Counted from the stretch's first letter, positions 1 through 12,900 are shown. The stretch: 64,000 bases of DNA from Heterobilharzia americana (GCA_944470555.2 OX104127.1:135922786-135986785), one strand, 5' to 3'. The notes: a model not told the origin generated them from the sequence alone. A program made the numbers and translations.

Positions 1-559
1 GGTACTATGAATATGGAAAGTAGGGGTCTTAGCTGAGCATTCGAATGCTTCGATGAAGGCATGCTTCAGATCTAATATCTCGCCTTTTTGCAATCCCATC
101 TCGAAAATTGTATTCATGAAGGTAGTTTTTACTTCATCAAAGATGTTAGAGCACTAGAGTGCTTTTAAAGACCTGGCACTAAGTTGGTGGCTGATCTATC
201 CAAATTTATTTAATAAGGACTGTTTACCATGGCTGTCCTTCGTCGTTGTCTTGTCTTAGGAGAAGAGGAGATCTAATATTGGCATTTTGTATCTTTAACA
301 AGGACTTTGGGATCGATATATCCTATTTCTTCCTTCTCAAGGACTAATCATCTTTGAGACCACCAGGAGAACACTTAAAAACCATGGTGATATCAACTTA
401 GTTTGAGTTTACGCTTTTCATACATAGCGAATAACGACTGAAATTCTACCCAAGCAACTAGTATCAGCCTTTTCCTCGAACGTACCTAGAGAAAAGCTAA
501 ATCTTCACAGAGAAAAGTACTGCAAAAAGTAGCACAAGGCAAACTGGCCTATTGAAGTC

Positions 560-1960
560 AGCGGTTTTCAAGGCTCCTCGGGGAGCTAGCACTCTCCGTA
601 ACCGGCTCATTGAACATCATATTTAGACTGTTTGTAAGTGAGCGCATACCCCGATATGACTGAAAGGGTGCCATAGTCACAGCTATTCTCAAGACAGATT
701 CTAGAAGGCACCCACCAAATTACAGATTGATAAGCTTAGCTAGTGTTGCAGTTAAAAACCTAAAAGGAGTACTAAAGGAAACCAACTGAGTTAACTTTAA
801 GACCAAGACCCCATTACACTATATTTGCAATATGACTTTCATAGAAGTTTACTGTGCATGACAGAACCTCTCATAGTCGGAGGAAGTTTAGTTTAATCTG
901 TGGATGGTGGGAATCGTGTAGGTGTCATTTTCACCAACTTGAGCAAGGCGTTGGTAGGGTACCTCACTCCAGGTTGTTCACGAAACTGGAAAGTCTCAGA
1001 ATCGGCAGCGGTCTTTTGAGTGGACTAGACAGTTGCTTGTTGGTGGGAAACAAGAAGTAAGAATTAATCCTTAACTTTCCTCTTGGAAGTAAGTACAGAG
1101 TGGAGTGCCGCCAAACACAGCAATGAGTTCCATTATATTCTTCCTGTGCATAAATGGACTGCCGGGCATCACGAAAACCCCAGTGATTTTCTACGCTGGT
1201 GTAAAAATCTCGCGAGAAATAAGGGATGAAAGCCATGTACGCAAACTTCATACAGACCTAAACAGTTTGTTGACCTAATCACAGGAATGACTGGTGCTTA
1301 TCAACTGAAGTGTAAGCATGCACACGAAGGGTGTAGACGATAAGACCTATGATACCGGTGGGATTTCTCTGTTCTAAGTATTGACCTACAGTGACCCAAG
1401 AGTTATAATAAGCCATGATTTTATGACCACAGCGTACTATCAGTTGGTTGAAGCTCTGAGTTTTAACACACTAGGAATTCAGTAGAACTTTTACTGGGAT
1501 ATAGTGATATTTTCACCACCTGATATACACCCTTAGTTAGATCTAAACCACAAAACCGTACACAAAAGGCAAATCCTTGTCTGAAGGGTAACTCAAACCT
1601 TCTAGAAAGAGTTCAGAGGATAGCCACTGGTGTAATCTTTGTGAATTCTGGCCTGGTCTATAAAGAACGACTTCATAAGCTAAACCTCTTATCTTTATCA
1701 CATCGCAAAGAGAGAGGAGATCTAAGCCTACCATGCAGAATTTTAAAGAATGACTTCAGACCTGCTAAATTTTCTCCTTTTCTTCTTATAAGTTCAGAAC
1801 ACACCAGAAGCAGAAAAGGAGAATAAAAATGACGGGAAAACTTCGTCTCTGTATATTTGGTTTTCACGTCACGTAATCAACTTTCAGGACTGACTCTCAG
1901 AGGAAATGGTATCCACATCATCAGTTGACTCATTTTAGGGAGCACCGGGCAAGCACGTAG
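560..1960 (+). mobile_element. Decayed CR1-type non-LTR retrotransposon, RT and C-terminal part
   Basis: Reading across several frames gives the order of a CR1-clade reverse transcriptase. A stretch with 'HPPNYRLISLASV' lies near 710-750, then an 'LSKA' and 'VPHSRL' region at about 945-980. 'GVPPNTA', 'LCINGLPG' and a degraded catalytic segment 'YAGVKISREIRD' follow at about 1100-1230. A C-terminal 'LLERVQRIATG' and 'YKERLHKLNLLSL' block is at about 1600-1700. The catalytic Asp-Asp is not preserved, and stops and frameshifts occur throughout, so it is a dead copy. Family membership follows from the motif order; the subfamily is not certain. The first 560 bases show no readable coding sequence and may be a more decayed 5' part. 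Confidence 0.7.
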
Positions 1961-2108
1961 ATCTACTGGGAAAAAAATTAACACAGGCTTATGTCTTCTA
2001 TCCTCAAACCACAAGTCTGAATCTGAATATCTTCAGCACTCATCTGAACAGTAATAGTATCTGAATACTCTATGAACTGCAAGATGATAGTGCAGTATCA
2101 TACTCGAA
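1961..2108. other. Short unexplained spacer
   Basis: AT-rich sequence between the CR1-type relic and the putative minus-strand terminal exon. If that exon is real, its 3' untranslated region lies here. I see no clear AATAAA close to the stop. Confidence 0.4.
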
Positions 2109-2377
2109 TCACCACTCATTTAAATCTTGAAACATGCCTTCTTTAGACACGTTAAACTGCTGGAAAATTTGTTTACTCATGTACATGCGTAAATTAGTAA
2201 AATAAGAGCAGTCTATATGTGGAAACATTGGTACCATTTCATGCACAAAACTAGGTGGTAAATTAACTACTTTAACCTGTGACATTGCAAACTGTACATT
2301 GTACAACATTTTATACTCCCTTATTAATTTCAAGTGATGTTGTTGTGAAATAGTGAGGTCAATTTCTTGTTCAGTGC
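2109..2377 (-). CDS. Putative terminal exon of an unrecognised minus-strand gene
   Basis: On the minus strand an open frame of 88 codons plus TGA follows a plausible acceptor (TTTTACTTAAG, ending at 2378). Its composition is protein-like, with runs such as 'MLYNVQFAMSQVKVVNLPPS' and a mixed hydrophobic and charged tail ending in NEW. It is not one of the repeat families seen elsewhere in the window. Its entry phase (needs one base) matches the exit phase of the candidate exon at 3131-2983. I do not recognise the family and assign no function. It would be the 3' end of a gene lying head-to-head with SARM1. It could also be a chance open frame. Confidence 0.42.
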
Positions 2378-2982
2378 CTTAAGTAAAACCACGAACGTAC
2401 GTTAGTGATTAGTATCTGATGACATTCTTTAAAGGTATTCAAGTGAGATGGATTGTAGGCCATCTTATTAACTTTATAATGTGAAAAGATGCATGTGTAA
2501 TCTTAAGTGCTCGATATTCATAACCCCTTACAGGAAAAGTAACCCAAGAACTTGCATTCCTGGAAAAGAAACAGGTTATTTTATCAAGAGATAACGGTTG
2601 TATATGTCTTAATTAGTGTTTTAATCAGAAGCTCGTGGATCCAAAACATTTTGTTTGATAACTATAAATCAAGTCTGTGTAATAAGTCTGCTTCTATATA
2701 AGTCGGGTGAAGTATAGATATTTTCACCGTATGTTTGCACTTCAGAACTGTCTTTCTTGAATTCCTTTCTGTCTTTACAACAGTTATCCAAATTTTGATG
2801 TCACTATGCAAGCGACCTGATGTGGTTACTTACAACACTTAATTCATCCACTGACGATTAGCTTAGATCAGGAACAATACTTTCTAGTGAGTTTGGCCTA
2901 AAATCCATTTGTTTGTGTTTTCAAACTACCAAGTGTGAAGTATTTTTGTAGACTCTTGCCAATTTTTTTCGTCTAGCTTAAC

Positions 2983-3131
2983 CAAAGCTTCTGTATGGGG
3001 TATTATAAACAGCCTTCAAAGAAGTATGACAATTCTTCGATATAAGGTAACGACTAATCATAGCGAAGAGAAAAGAAATTAAATCAGCAACTCTGTGAAT
3101 AGGACATTGGTGGAAATAATCTTTCGAATCC
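2983..3131 (-). CDS. Putative internal exon of the same unrecognised minus-strand gene
   Basis: Minus-strand frame of 49 codons with flanking bases, preceded by acceptor CGTTCACAG (AG at 3133-3132) and followed by a weak donor GTTAAG (2982-2977). It exits with one base, G, which joins to GC at 2377 and keeps the frame open into the terminal exon. Residues include 'DYFHQCPIHRVADLISFLFA' and a Cys/His-containing middle. No family is recognised. No exon further upstream was identified, so the start of this gene is unknown. Confidence 0.35.
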
Positions 3132-3848
3132 CTGTGAACGTATAAGTACGTGGTAAGAATCAAACATTATAAGGCGAGAAAATACGAAAGTGTTCTTAAT
3201 TATTTTCAAAAGATCTAGATTCTTAATAAATGTGATACTAGTTTATTACTGGCTGAAAAAGAGTTATATTCCTTAAGATACTTTCATTTTCTTTCCATAA
3301 TGATGTTTTCCTAAACTCTAATGTACTAGTGACACAACTGTAAGTTCAGTATCTTTTCAGTATTCTTTTATTGCTTTTGTCAGCAGAATCCAACCATTAC
3401 TGCCCAATGCTTTCAAAAATAAGCGTATGCTTAAGGTTTTAAATCTGTATTACATTTTGTTATCGTAGGGAAGACAAATCGTACCTTATTAAGTTGCGTA
3501 AACGTTATCTGCTTCTGCCACGAGCTCTAGTACTAACCAAAGTAAACCTATATCAGTGTCATGCAAAAGTAGTTCACTGTGAATAAAATTATTGCAGGCA
3601 TAACCGTAACTTCATTTAGAAAATGCACACAACCAACGAACATATGTGTCTAAATTCGTTTCCCTAGGTACAAGAAAATTTCTCGGAGGGCTAAAATCCT
3701 TAGTTACTCGCTTTCAACTTCTTTACACAGGACATGATTATTTTAGTACAAGCAGTTGTATTGACTTTATTTCTCGCTACAAGACTGGATTTAATCTGTT
3801 TTTTTGCAACGATATGAACTATTCTTTCTCTTTTCACTACTATATAGG

Positions 3849-3994
3849 ATGAATTCGCAGAGTACTTCATCAAGAAATGAACAGATTTTCGACTACTCAA
3901 ATTTTCTGTCTACAGAAGATGAGAGTTCAAGTTGGAAACGATCAACTAGTGATGCAAGTTTTTTCCTTGGGGGAAAATTACCTACAGATGAATG
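3849..3994 (+). CDS. SARM1: SARM1 exon 1 (N-terminal, candidate start)
   Basis: Encodes 48 codons starting [11 protein letters not shown], rich in Ser, with no recognisable domain. The donor is GAATG|GTAGTG and the exon ends in phase 2. A pyrimidine-rich tract ending CTACTATATAG (AG at 3846-3847) sits one base before the ATG, so this looks like a spliced acceptor rather than a transcription start. The frame stays open upstream for about 15 codons without another ATG. Assignment to SARM1 rests on exact phase continuity into exons 2 and 3, not on homology. Confidence 0.7.
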
Positions 3995-6900
3995 GTAGTG
4001 TTACTTGCAGTTTGACAAGTATTTCCTAACGTTTACTTTAGCGATACATCTGGAAATGTTTCGGAGAATTCAAGAGTATACTGGGACTTACCGGAAGCTG
4101 TAGAAGCCTCAATTACACCTAGTTGCGGGAATGATAAAACTCATAGCAATTATGAAGTACGGAAATCAGAAAAATTGTCAGTTGGTTCCGGTAAACATTT
4201 GGCTTTTTTGTAATACTGTTGTTTACTATCATCCCAACAATGCTTGTAATTTATTAAACTGAATTTTACTCTCATTGCAACTACAGTGATGAGCGTGAGT
4301 GACTATTTTTGCAACTGTAGTATAGAATATGAACGTATCACGCTGATAAAAAATATCCAAACTTCACGAAAATGAATCAGACATCAGGATATTATAGAAT
4401 TCTTTTACGAAGAATTAGGATTTTCATTAATATAGGTGTAAAACTTGGGCACTGTGGTAGAGTTTAATTCCATATTAGATTTGTTTATTTGATTTATAAC
4501 ATACAGTGATATAGTATTATTTACTTGATGACGTTTCGAGCATAAATTGTCGCTCATAATCATATCATTGATTATGAGCAATAATTTATAATATAATAAT
4601 ACTAGATCACTGTGTGTTATAATCAAATAAACAAATATAATATGGCATTAGGATTTTCAAATATCATCAGTAGGTTTACTGCCGTTTAAGTTAAACGCAA
4701 TCATGCTTCCATTCATTTTTTTGTGACCATCTTTTCAATGGTCTGAAAAAAATATTCTTCTTTGGTTCACGAGCCAACTGATCAATATCATGTGCGATTA
4801 GTGTACATTATTTAAGTTTTTGCTGTTGCCCATATTTGCAAAGAAATCGAGTAGAATGGACTGAAGGTATAAAATAATAGAAGAAACTAGAGAAAAAAAT
4901 ACACCAAGGGACGGGAATCAAACAGTTATTGTGTAAGAAGATGCTAAGTTTATTTAGATCAAGATTTTTAAAAAATTTATCCTTCCCTTTATCATTAACT
5001 AAGAGCCGCCTGTCATAAATTCTTTCTAACTGTAAGTATAGAAGTCACTTGACTCGCAATTAGAAAGCCTGTTAAGTTAATCTTAAAAATACTCCATGAT
5101 TTCTGAACCTAATTTAATTTTCAATAAATTTCCCGATAAATAGTAAATATATGTAAAAATAAGCTGCTTGATAGTTAAAATGATTAGTTTGACACTGTTA
5201 TAAACTGCTACTTAAATCACAATGTAGTCTACTGTAACGACCAGTTGTTGGTAGATTTACGCCTAGCCTGTTGGTACGTTGTTGTAGCCGGCGGGCGTAG
5301 GTAACTGTTATTTTCTGCAGTGGTCATGAGAGTTTGGAAGAAAAAAAAGGACAACTCAGCAAACATAAATAATGTGATTAGGTATAATAATGTAAGATAA
5401 TCGACATATAGTGGTGATTCACAGCGGAAAGATTAGACAATTTAGAAAGTGAAACTATAAAGTGGATGAGTAAGTTGTCAATTACGTTACACTACCATAA
5501 ATCTTTAAGAGTATCAAGCGGTAGTTTTTCTCAGGAATAATTGCCTTGAAGACATTCTGTAAACATCAGAAGTTGTATCATAAGAACCCACTACCTTTCC
5601 TCAACCCTGCCAAATGTGAGTATACAACTCTTTTAGAAAAATGATTGGTTAAACAAAGAAATATACAACACTTCTAAAACAAATAACGTAACTTGTTTCA
5701 TTAACCGTAAGTATTATTGGGAAGTGCAAGTCTCAAAATCTTTATTAAAATTTAATTTTATAACAATGTATATGTGATATTAATAATGGCTAGTAGCTAG
5801 CAGAGGAATCCACGATGCGCGTTTCGTCCAACTTAGGACTCACTCGTCAGCTGTATCTACCTGCACCCCAGTGAGTGATGTTGCTCCCACTGCTACTCGA
5901 ACCTCGTACCCATCTGTTCAAATGCCAAGACTCTATCCACTAGGCCACTGAGGTAGGTTAGCCACCTCTTGTACAACGAGTATTAGTTATTAATATTTAT
6001 TGATATGCTTGTATGCTTGGATAAAGCCTTGGTGTTTGAAGTGATGGGTACGAGGTTCAAGTCTCAGTGGGAACGGCATCACTCACTGGGATGCAGGTAC
6101 ACCCAGCTGACAAGTGAGTCGCAAATAGGACGAAGTGCGCGTCGTGGGTTCTTCTGTAGCCACAACCAAGTAAATTAATATAATTAGTATTCAGGCAGTA
6201 TCAAGACATCCACATAGGAGCCCATATGTTAATAGAGGTCGAACAATTCAACCAGTAAAACAACGGAGAATTACAAGTATATCAATAAATAGTAAAGAGT
6301 AAAACATAGTTGGAAATAATTACTGTAACGTTATGACATATAGTTTCCTGGTTCTTAGTGTATTATTGATTTGGCTTAGTGTGGTAAATCCTGGCAAATC
6401 AGTAAATGATTGTCAATTTGTATTTCAATGAGAATGACAATTATTTGACGTCTTCAGAGTTTCAATATTTGTTTATGAAGTCTTCATCATCAAACTTGAT
6501 GAGGTTGATGGTGATTTCATGGTTGATGTAAGCGTGGCTTAATATACTCCCTATTATTCACCATCTTTAGGAATATCCAGAAAAATGAAGTTATTGTCAG
6601 TAAAATATTCTGTTCATATTTTTGCACATTTATCGATGTTTACTTCTTTTCTTCTTGCTTATTATTTACTGAAATATTGTAAAAACAAATTATAATTATG
6701 AGCTGTGGTGATAGTAATGGCAGAGGTATTTTCTGCTCGAAACTGTAGTTAATCTTCTGAATTCATTCGATTTTTTATGTTATTGGTTTAGCTACATCAT
6801 CACGTGTTCAATTTCATCGAGTACACTTTCAAGAACATAACTTATCACCATTAATACCTGTTATACGTAAAGATGGTACAAATCGTTCACAGTCTACATC

Positions 6901-9900
6901 AATTTCACCTTTTCAAGCTTCAGAAAACTCACATTTACTACAACAATATCAAGAACAACAACAGGAAGAGTATAATCTCGATTCAACTCGACACGTTTCT
7001 GTTCAACATCATCATCATCATTCAACATCAGGTAAAAATCAATCAGTATCATCAAGCTGTAAATTCATCATGCAATCCACTGATCATCAGTCTGATTTTA
7101 TTAATCAGGATTCAATAATTCTAGGCAATAAACCTATGCGAAAAGAGTTTTTCAACGAGTCTAGGTCATCATCATCATCTTCGGGTACCCTTAGTAATAA
7201 ATATAGTACTTCACTGAATAATGCTTTCGATAAACGTTCTGACAATGGAAGTAGTAATGATGTCAGCTTCCAGAGAATCGAACAAAAAATGATTCAGAAA
7301 TGGAGAAATTACGACTTATTACTTTGTCACCTAGTATGTTATCATTGACGACAACAAAACCATCAGATGGAAATATTACAATTACTAGTCAACTACCAGT
7401 TGAAGGTGGGATTGAAAAAGAAATGGATATGAACCGTCTGAAAGAAGAGTATAAGGTAGTCACATAATTTTCACATAAGCTGGTTACTGTCTGTTATTTA
7501 TTCTGCCTTCATATGACATGATCTTTTCACCCTTGTTATCATCTGTAAAATTAATACAAACAGAAAGAAAAGATCAATGTAGAGTGTCGCACAAAAGTGC
7601 ATTGGTTCAACTTGTCTCACTTCATAGAAGCACGCTAAAAACAAATGAGTGAAGAAACACTGATATCGAAGTACGCAGAAGTGTTTGAAGAGAGAAGCAA
7701 TTTAAAAATCCAGGTTAATAGAAATGTTCAGACTTCAGAAGAAGTCAAAGAGTGAATACGTCGGCGCCATTGTGATCAATTTACAGCCATTTTATCAAGG
7801 GTATGGAGCCATAAATTTCTGTTGTCTCGAGAACATCAATTAGGCAGTCTACACTTCCATACACTACTCAGACCGCTGGTCAAAGACCTCATGAACTGCA
7901 GCCATGTTTTGGTTTGGTCACTTTGAGCCTGCTTTATATACAATCCTGATTCAGTCAACATTACACGCTGATGTAGACGGTGATAGTATTTGCAACATCT
8001 GCCTAAGCCACATAAGTTGGTAATACTTCATAAATATTGCAATTAAAGGCATTACTGTCTATCGAAGCTGTTTCTGTAGAGAGTTTATGTAATTACTGCA
8101 TACAACAGTGAAAATATGCATGTATTTGTAACAGACATACCATAACTTAGGAAATTCAGTTTGCTTAATCATGCTGAAACCTATTGATAAAATCGAACAG
8201 GTGCTTATTCATGCACTGATGTATAATGGTTAGCAAATAAAATAAATACACAATTACAATGAATTATTGATAAAGTATGTTTAATGCTTTACACAGAATT
8301 TTCTTGTACGTTTTAGATTGTGTTTTCGTTTTTACACCAGTATGATGCTAGGAACTAGAAAACTTTCTAAATTCAATTTTTAGGTAGATTCAGTTCAGTG
8401 CATCTGCATGATCCAGTCGGCTATTATTTACTTCAACATAGCATCCATAGCCAATGTCGTCTCAGTTCATATTTGATTGCACAGGTTACTCGCTTTTACT
8501 GATTTCGGTTTAATGACACTCGAAATTTGTATATCAGGAGGTTTGGCATAAGTTGACTTTGACAAGGTTTCATATTATAAGTCTGAAGCATGTTAGGTTG
8601 GCAGTCATGTAGACCAAGTTTCCATGATTGCTTGTAGGGAAAAAAGAATAGTATCCCTTCGTATTCCATTTAAGCCATTTAAGCCATATAAATGAATGCA
8701 GTATGTTGAACACTTTTTGAGTCAAGTAAGTTGGAATCTATTTGTTAAATGTCTTCCCAGTCTAACTGATTTCTCAGATCTAAGTGAATTATAAGAAACA
8801 GAGAATACTTCTTTCTACATAAACATCATAGCGAAATCGGAAGGAATAGCCAAACATGTGGGTCGCTGTGCTGACAGCATACAATACATTTTTCATTAAA
8901 CTAGAGTACTTTTCATGTTTATCCGCGCCTGCCCGCACTACATGCACACAAATTCAAAACAAGGACGTAGTCGTTTGTTAAACACAATGAAATATACGCA
9001 TTTCGTTGTACTCTTTTTAGTTATATACAAGCTGATAATGAGATTAAATATTTTTTCATAGCTGCTGATAAATTATTCGGCCATTATTTAGTGTAGTTTA
9101 ACAAAATGACTCATTGGAAAATATCCCATATTTGACTGAATTGCAGTATCTTCCCTTGACTCACTAAATCGGACAAGAGACAAATGTTACGATCACATTT
9201 TCCGAAAGATAGCTCTGAAGTGCAGCATGTTGAAAAATACTTATCGTTGTTTCATTATTACTTTTTGATACTCCTATTTTCCCGTTGTTAGTCTAGATCG
9301 AATTGATTAACCTCTTTTGGCTTCTGTGCAGATGCTTCGATATTGCTTAATTATTCATTATGTTTTAATTTGCTTGATAGAGGCTAGGATGAAACTTGTC
9401 CCATGGATTGCACTGCTAGACACCACCAAACCAATCACAGTTGCTTTATTATACTGTCTAAATTTATCAAAAAGACTTACTAGTTTTAACCCTTCATTTG
9501 ACTACATTTTTATAATTCATAGGCCAGGTGTGGGTACAGTTGGAGAACCACTGAAAACCTGGGAGCACAGTGGACAGCTATCTCATCTTAGTATGGGATT
9601 CCTCAGCAGTACGTTCCCACGACCCGGCTAGGGATCGGACTTAGAACGTTCAGGTTTGACAGAAGTTGGAAACTGTGGGTCATTGAACTCCGGCCCAGTT
9701 CCTGAGTGGTTAACGCGTTCTCCATGGAACCTGGAGGTCGTAAGTTCAATCCGTGGCCGGGTCGTAAATGCGTCCTGCTGAGGAGTTCTATACTAGGACG
9801 AAACAGATGTCCAGTGCTCCCAGGCTTTCAATGGTTTTCCAACTGATATCAGTCCGTGATGAATGCTACCTCAAAAATTGATAATAACGTTTCTATCTAG

Positions 9901-12900
9901 TTGATGTTATGTGGCACGCTGAAAATTCCATACAGTATTCTCGGAATATCTTCCAGAATAAAACCATCATTATTATTAGGATACTTGCTACAAAAACAAG
10001 TAACCTATATACGATTAGATAATTATCACTTGACTATCTGAGATAGCCATAGTTTGGAAGACTAGTATTTATACTGGCTGATGATTGAAGGTGATATGAA
10101 AATTTGGACTGCGGCCGGATTCGAACCAGCGACCATCGGGTTCCCGGCCCGAGTATAAATGCTAGTCTGCCAAACTACGGCTATCTCAGATAGTCAAATG
10201 ATAATCAATATAATGCACCCCCACCCCTCGAATTCAGTTACATTTGGATTGGGATGAAAAGTTCTGACTAGGCAGCCAGTGTGAATACTATCAAGCGGTA
10301 GTAACGCGTCACGAATTCACGTGTTAGTGGGGCAAAACCAACCTTGGTGATTGAAGTAAACTAAAAATCTGGTCGGACCTTGTAGATCAGTTGATAGGAC
10401 ATGGGGCCGAAAACCTGATGGTTGCTGGTTCGAATCCGGCCCAGTCCAAATTTGATTAGATAACTGTCACTTTTGAAGAAAATACAACAATTTGAGTATG
10501 AAAAGGAAGCCTTTATATCAAAGACCTTTTGGCATATAAGAAGTACTTTGATGCATATATAACTGCATAAACCATACAATTCTCTACCTAACACTGACAC
10601 TCATTTTCCTTAGTTGATACACTCGCAAGAAAATAGTATGAATAACTTAATGGATTTTTCTATTTTAAATTTGCTTGCTATTGAGTTTTAAATGTGAGGA
10701 AATGCTACTTACTTATTTGTTATTTAGTTTACAAAAAGCCATCATTTAACAGCTGAGAGTTTCATTTCATATAAGTGGACTAATTAATGTCATCAAATCC
10801 CTGAAGTAGAACACCATCATTCTGAGCCAGATATTTGCAAAGTTTAAAGTAATAACTAGCAACAACAAAGTATGTAATGCCTCACTCCCATCTAGAAAGC
10901 TGCTTCCTCAAGCACAGATTTACCCATCCATTTACAGCTATAATGAAATTCCTTAAAAAATCTTTTAATAATAGTAGTGATAAAGTTAATGCAAAAGTAA
11001 TGGTCAGTGTTAGTCTTTTAAAAAATAGGTATATATATATATATATAAAATAATATTCGCCTCAATCAATGAGTTTTAGTATCGAAACATGGACAAACTA
11101 TCCTTTACAACACGGTTCAGCATAATTACAGTATATTTCCGGATAAATTATTCACTGTTGGTTTTTAAACACTGCAAACTGGTTAATTTTCTTCTTGGCC
11201 ATGACTCAGTGACAACTGCTATTTTTATTACTAAAATCCAAAATAACCGTTAGTTAGGAACCTCGAATGTCAGTTCCCATTACTTATATATCACCATATG
11301 CCTCAGTGTAAGCCTTACTGCATGTATAGTTAGTGGTTAATTAATTATATGAAAATTATTATTTAGGAAACACTGAAAACCATACAACTATATCGGTGAC
11401 TACTTTGTTCACATAATCCAGCTATACAGGTGATCAAATTTGTGACATGAATAATTTAGTGGTAAGGTTTTTAAATTTAACAGCCAGTGACACAAGCTCA
11501 AACCTTTGAAGGGGTACAAGATCATGAATATATCTTGTTCATTTGTACTGCCGAGCATAAGACCTAGGTTCTGGACTTTTTAGCTGATTGATCCATAACA
11601 TTTTTAATAGTTTTCTGTAATGCAGAAACTTCAGTATTAAGTTTACTTCCGTGACTAAACTTTTACACTCTTCATAAATGTTAATAGATCAGGACTACAG
11701 GTTGGTGGATATACAGACCACAGATAGAATTATCTGTAGATTTTGTTATGATAGAGTATGCAACTAGCATCAATCATCATCGAATATACGCGTTCCCTTG
11801 ATTATTTTTCAAAAAGGTGAAAAGAAGAATTTGTAGAATAATATGAATTAATTATATTCTATGTTCAGTTCCAAACAGCCCTGAGAACAGATGCAGGGAC
11901 AACAGCGGACATGCTTACACCACTATTGCAGAAGGTCTGGAAGGACGGAAAGGTTCCTACCGAGTGAAAGAAGGGCTACGTTGTCAAACTCCCAAACAAG
12001 GGGAACCTAAGTCTTTGCAAGAACTGGCGCGGAATCGTGCTCCTATCCACCCCAAGCAAAATATCATGCCTCATCATCCTGGAGAGACTAAAGAATGCGC
12101 TGCACTCAAAACTACGACCGGAACAGGCTGGATTCAGGAAGTACAAATCATATGCGGACCAAATCGCAACACTACGCATCATCATAGAACAGAGCATAGA
12201 ACGGCAGTCAACTCTCTACCTCAACTTCATCCACTTTGAAAAGGCCTTCGACAGCATCGACCGAGAAGTAATTTGGCAGTTGCTTCAGCACTACGGAATA
12301 CCACAAACCTTTATCAATCTCATTCAACAGCTGTATGAAAAGGCCACATACCATGTGATCCACAATGGAAATCTGAGTGACGCCTTTTAAGTTTGGACAG
12401 GAGTAAAACAAGGCTGCCGCCTACTATCATTGATGATTTTCCTGCTTGTGGTGGACTGGATCATGCAGCAAACCGTGAGGAGTGAGAAGAGGGGAATACG
12501 CTGGACTGATGAAAGGATCCTAGAAGATTTGGATTTCGCCGATGACTTGTGTCTGATGTCGCACAAACTCGGAGATCTACAGACAAAAACTAACAAGTTG
12601 GCAGAAGAGGCAGCGAAGAAGGGACTTCAAGTGAACGTAGAGAAGACAGAGGTGATGAAGATACCTAACCAACAACAACAGTAACAACAAGCTTCAATCG
12701 ACATCAACGGGAGAAACCTAAAGGAAGTAAACTCCTTCACCTATCTAGGCAGCATCGTTTCAACTCCAGGCGGCACAGACGAGGACGTCAAAGCCGGATT
12801 CGGAAAAGCGAGACAGGCATTCAGTAACCTGAAACCAGTGTGGAGATCTTCTGCACTCAACATAAAGCGTGAACAACATCCGGATTTTCAACGCTAATTC

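Larger units (their letters stand above)
4191..6791 (+). other. SARM1: SARM1 intron 2
   Basis: Holds a block at about 4485-4560 shared with 58795-58870 (tail of a Penelope-like relic) and an inverted pair of Sm-alpha repeats at 5786-6290. The rest is AT-rich and I see nothing coding in it. Confidence 0.6.

Noticed and set aside
9317..9631. Open frame of 104 codons
   Set aside because: Its second half is the reverse of a family B SINE, and the first half has no protein-like signature.
12037..12684. RT frames as an active element
   Set aside because: The element is 5'-truncated, lacks an endonuclease and has at least three in-frame stops.
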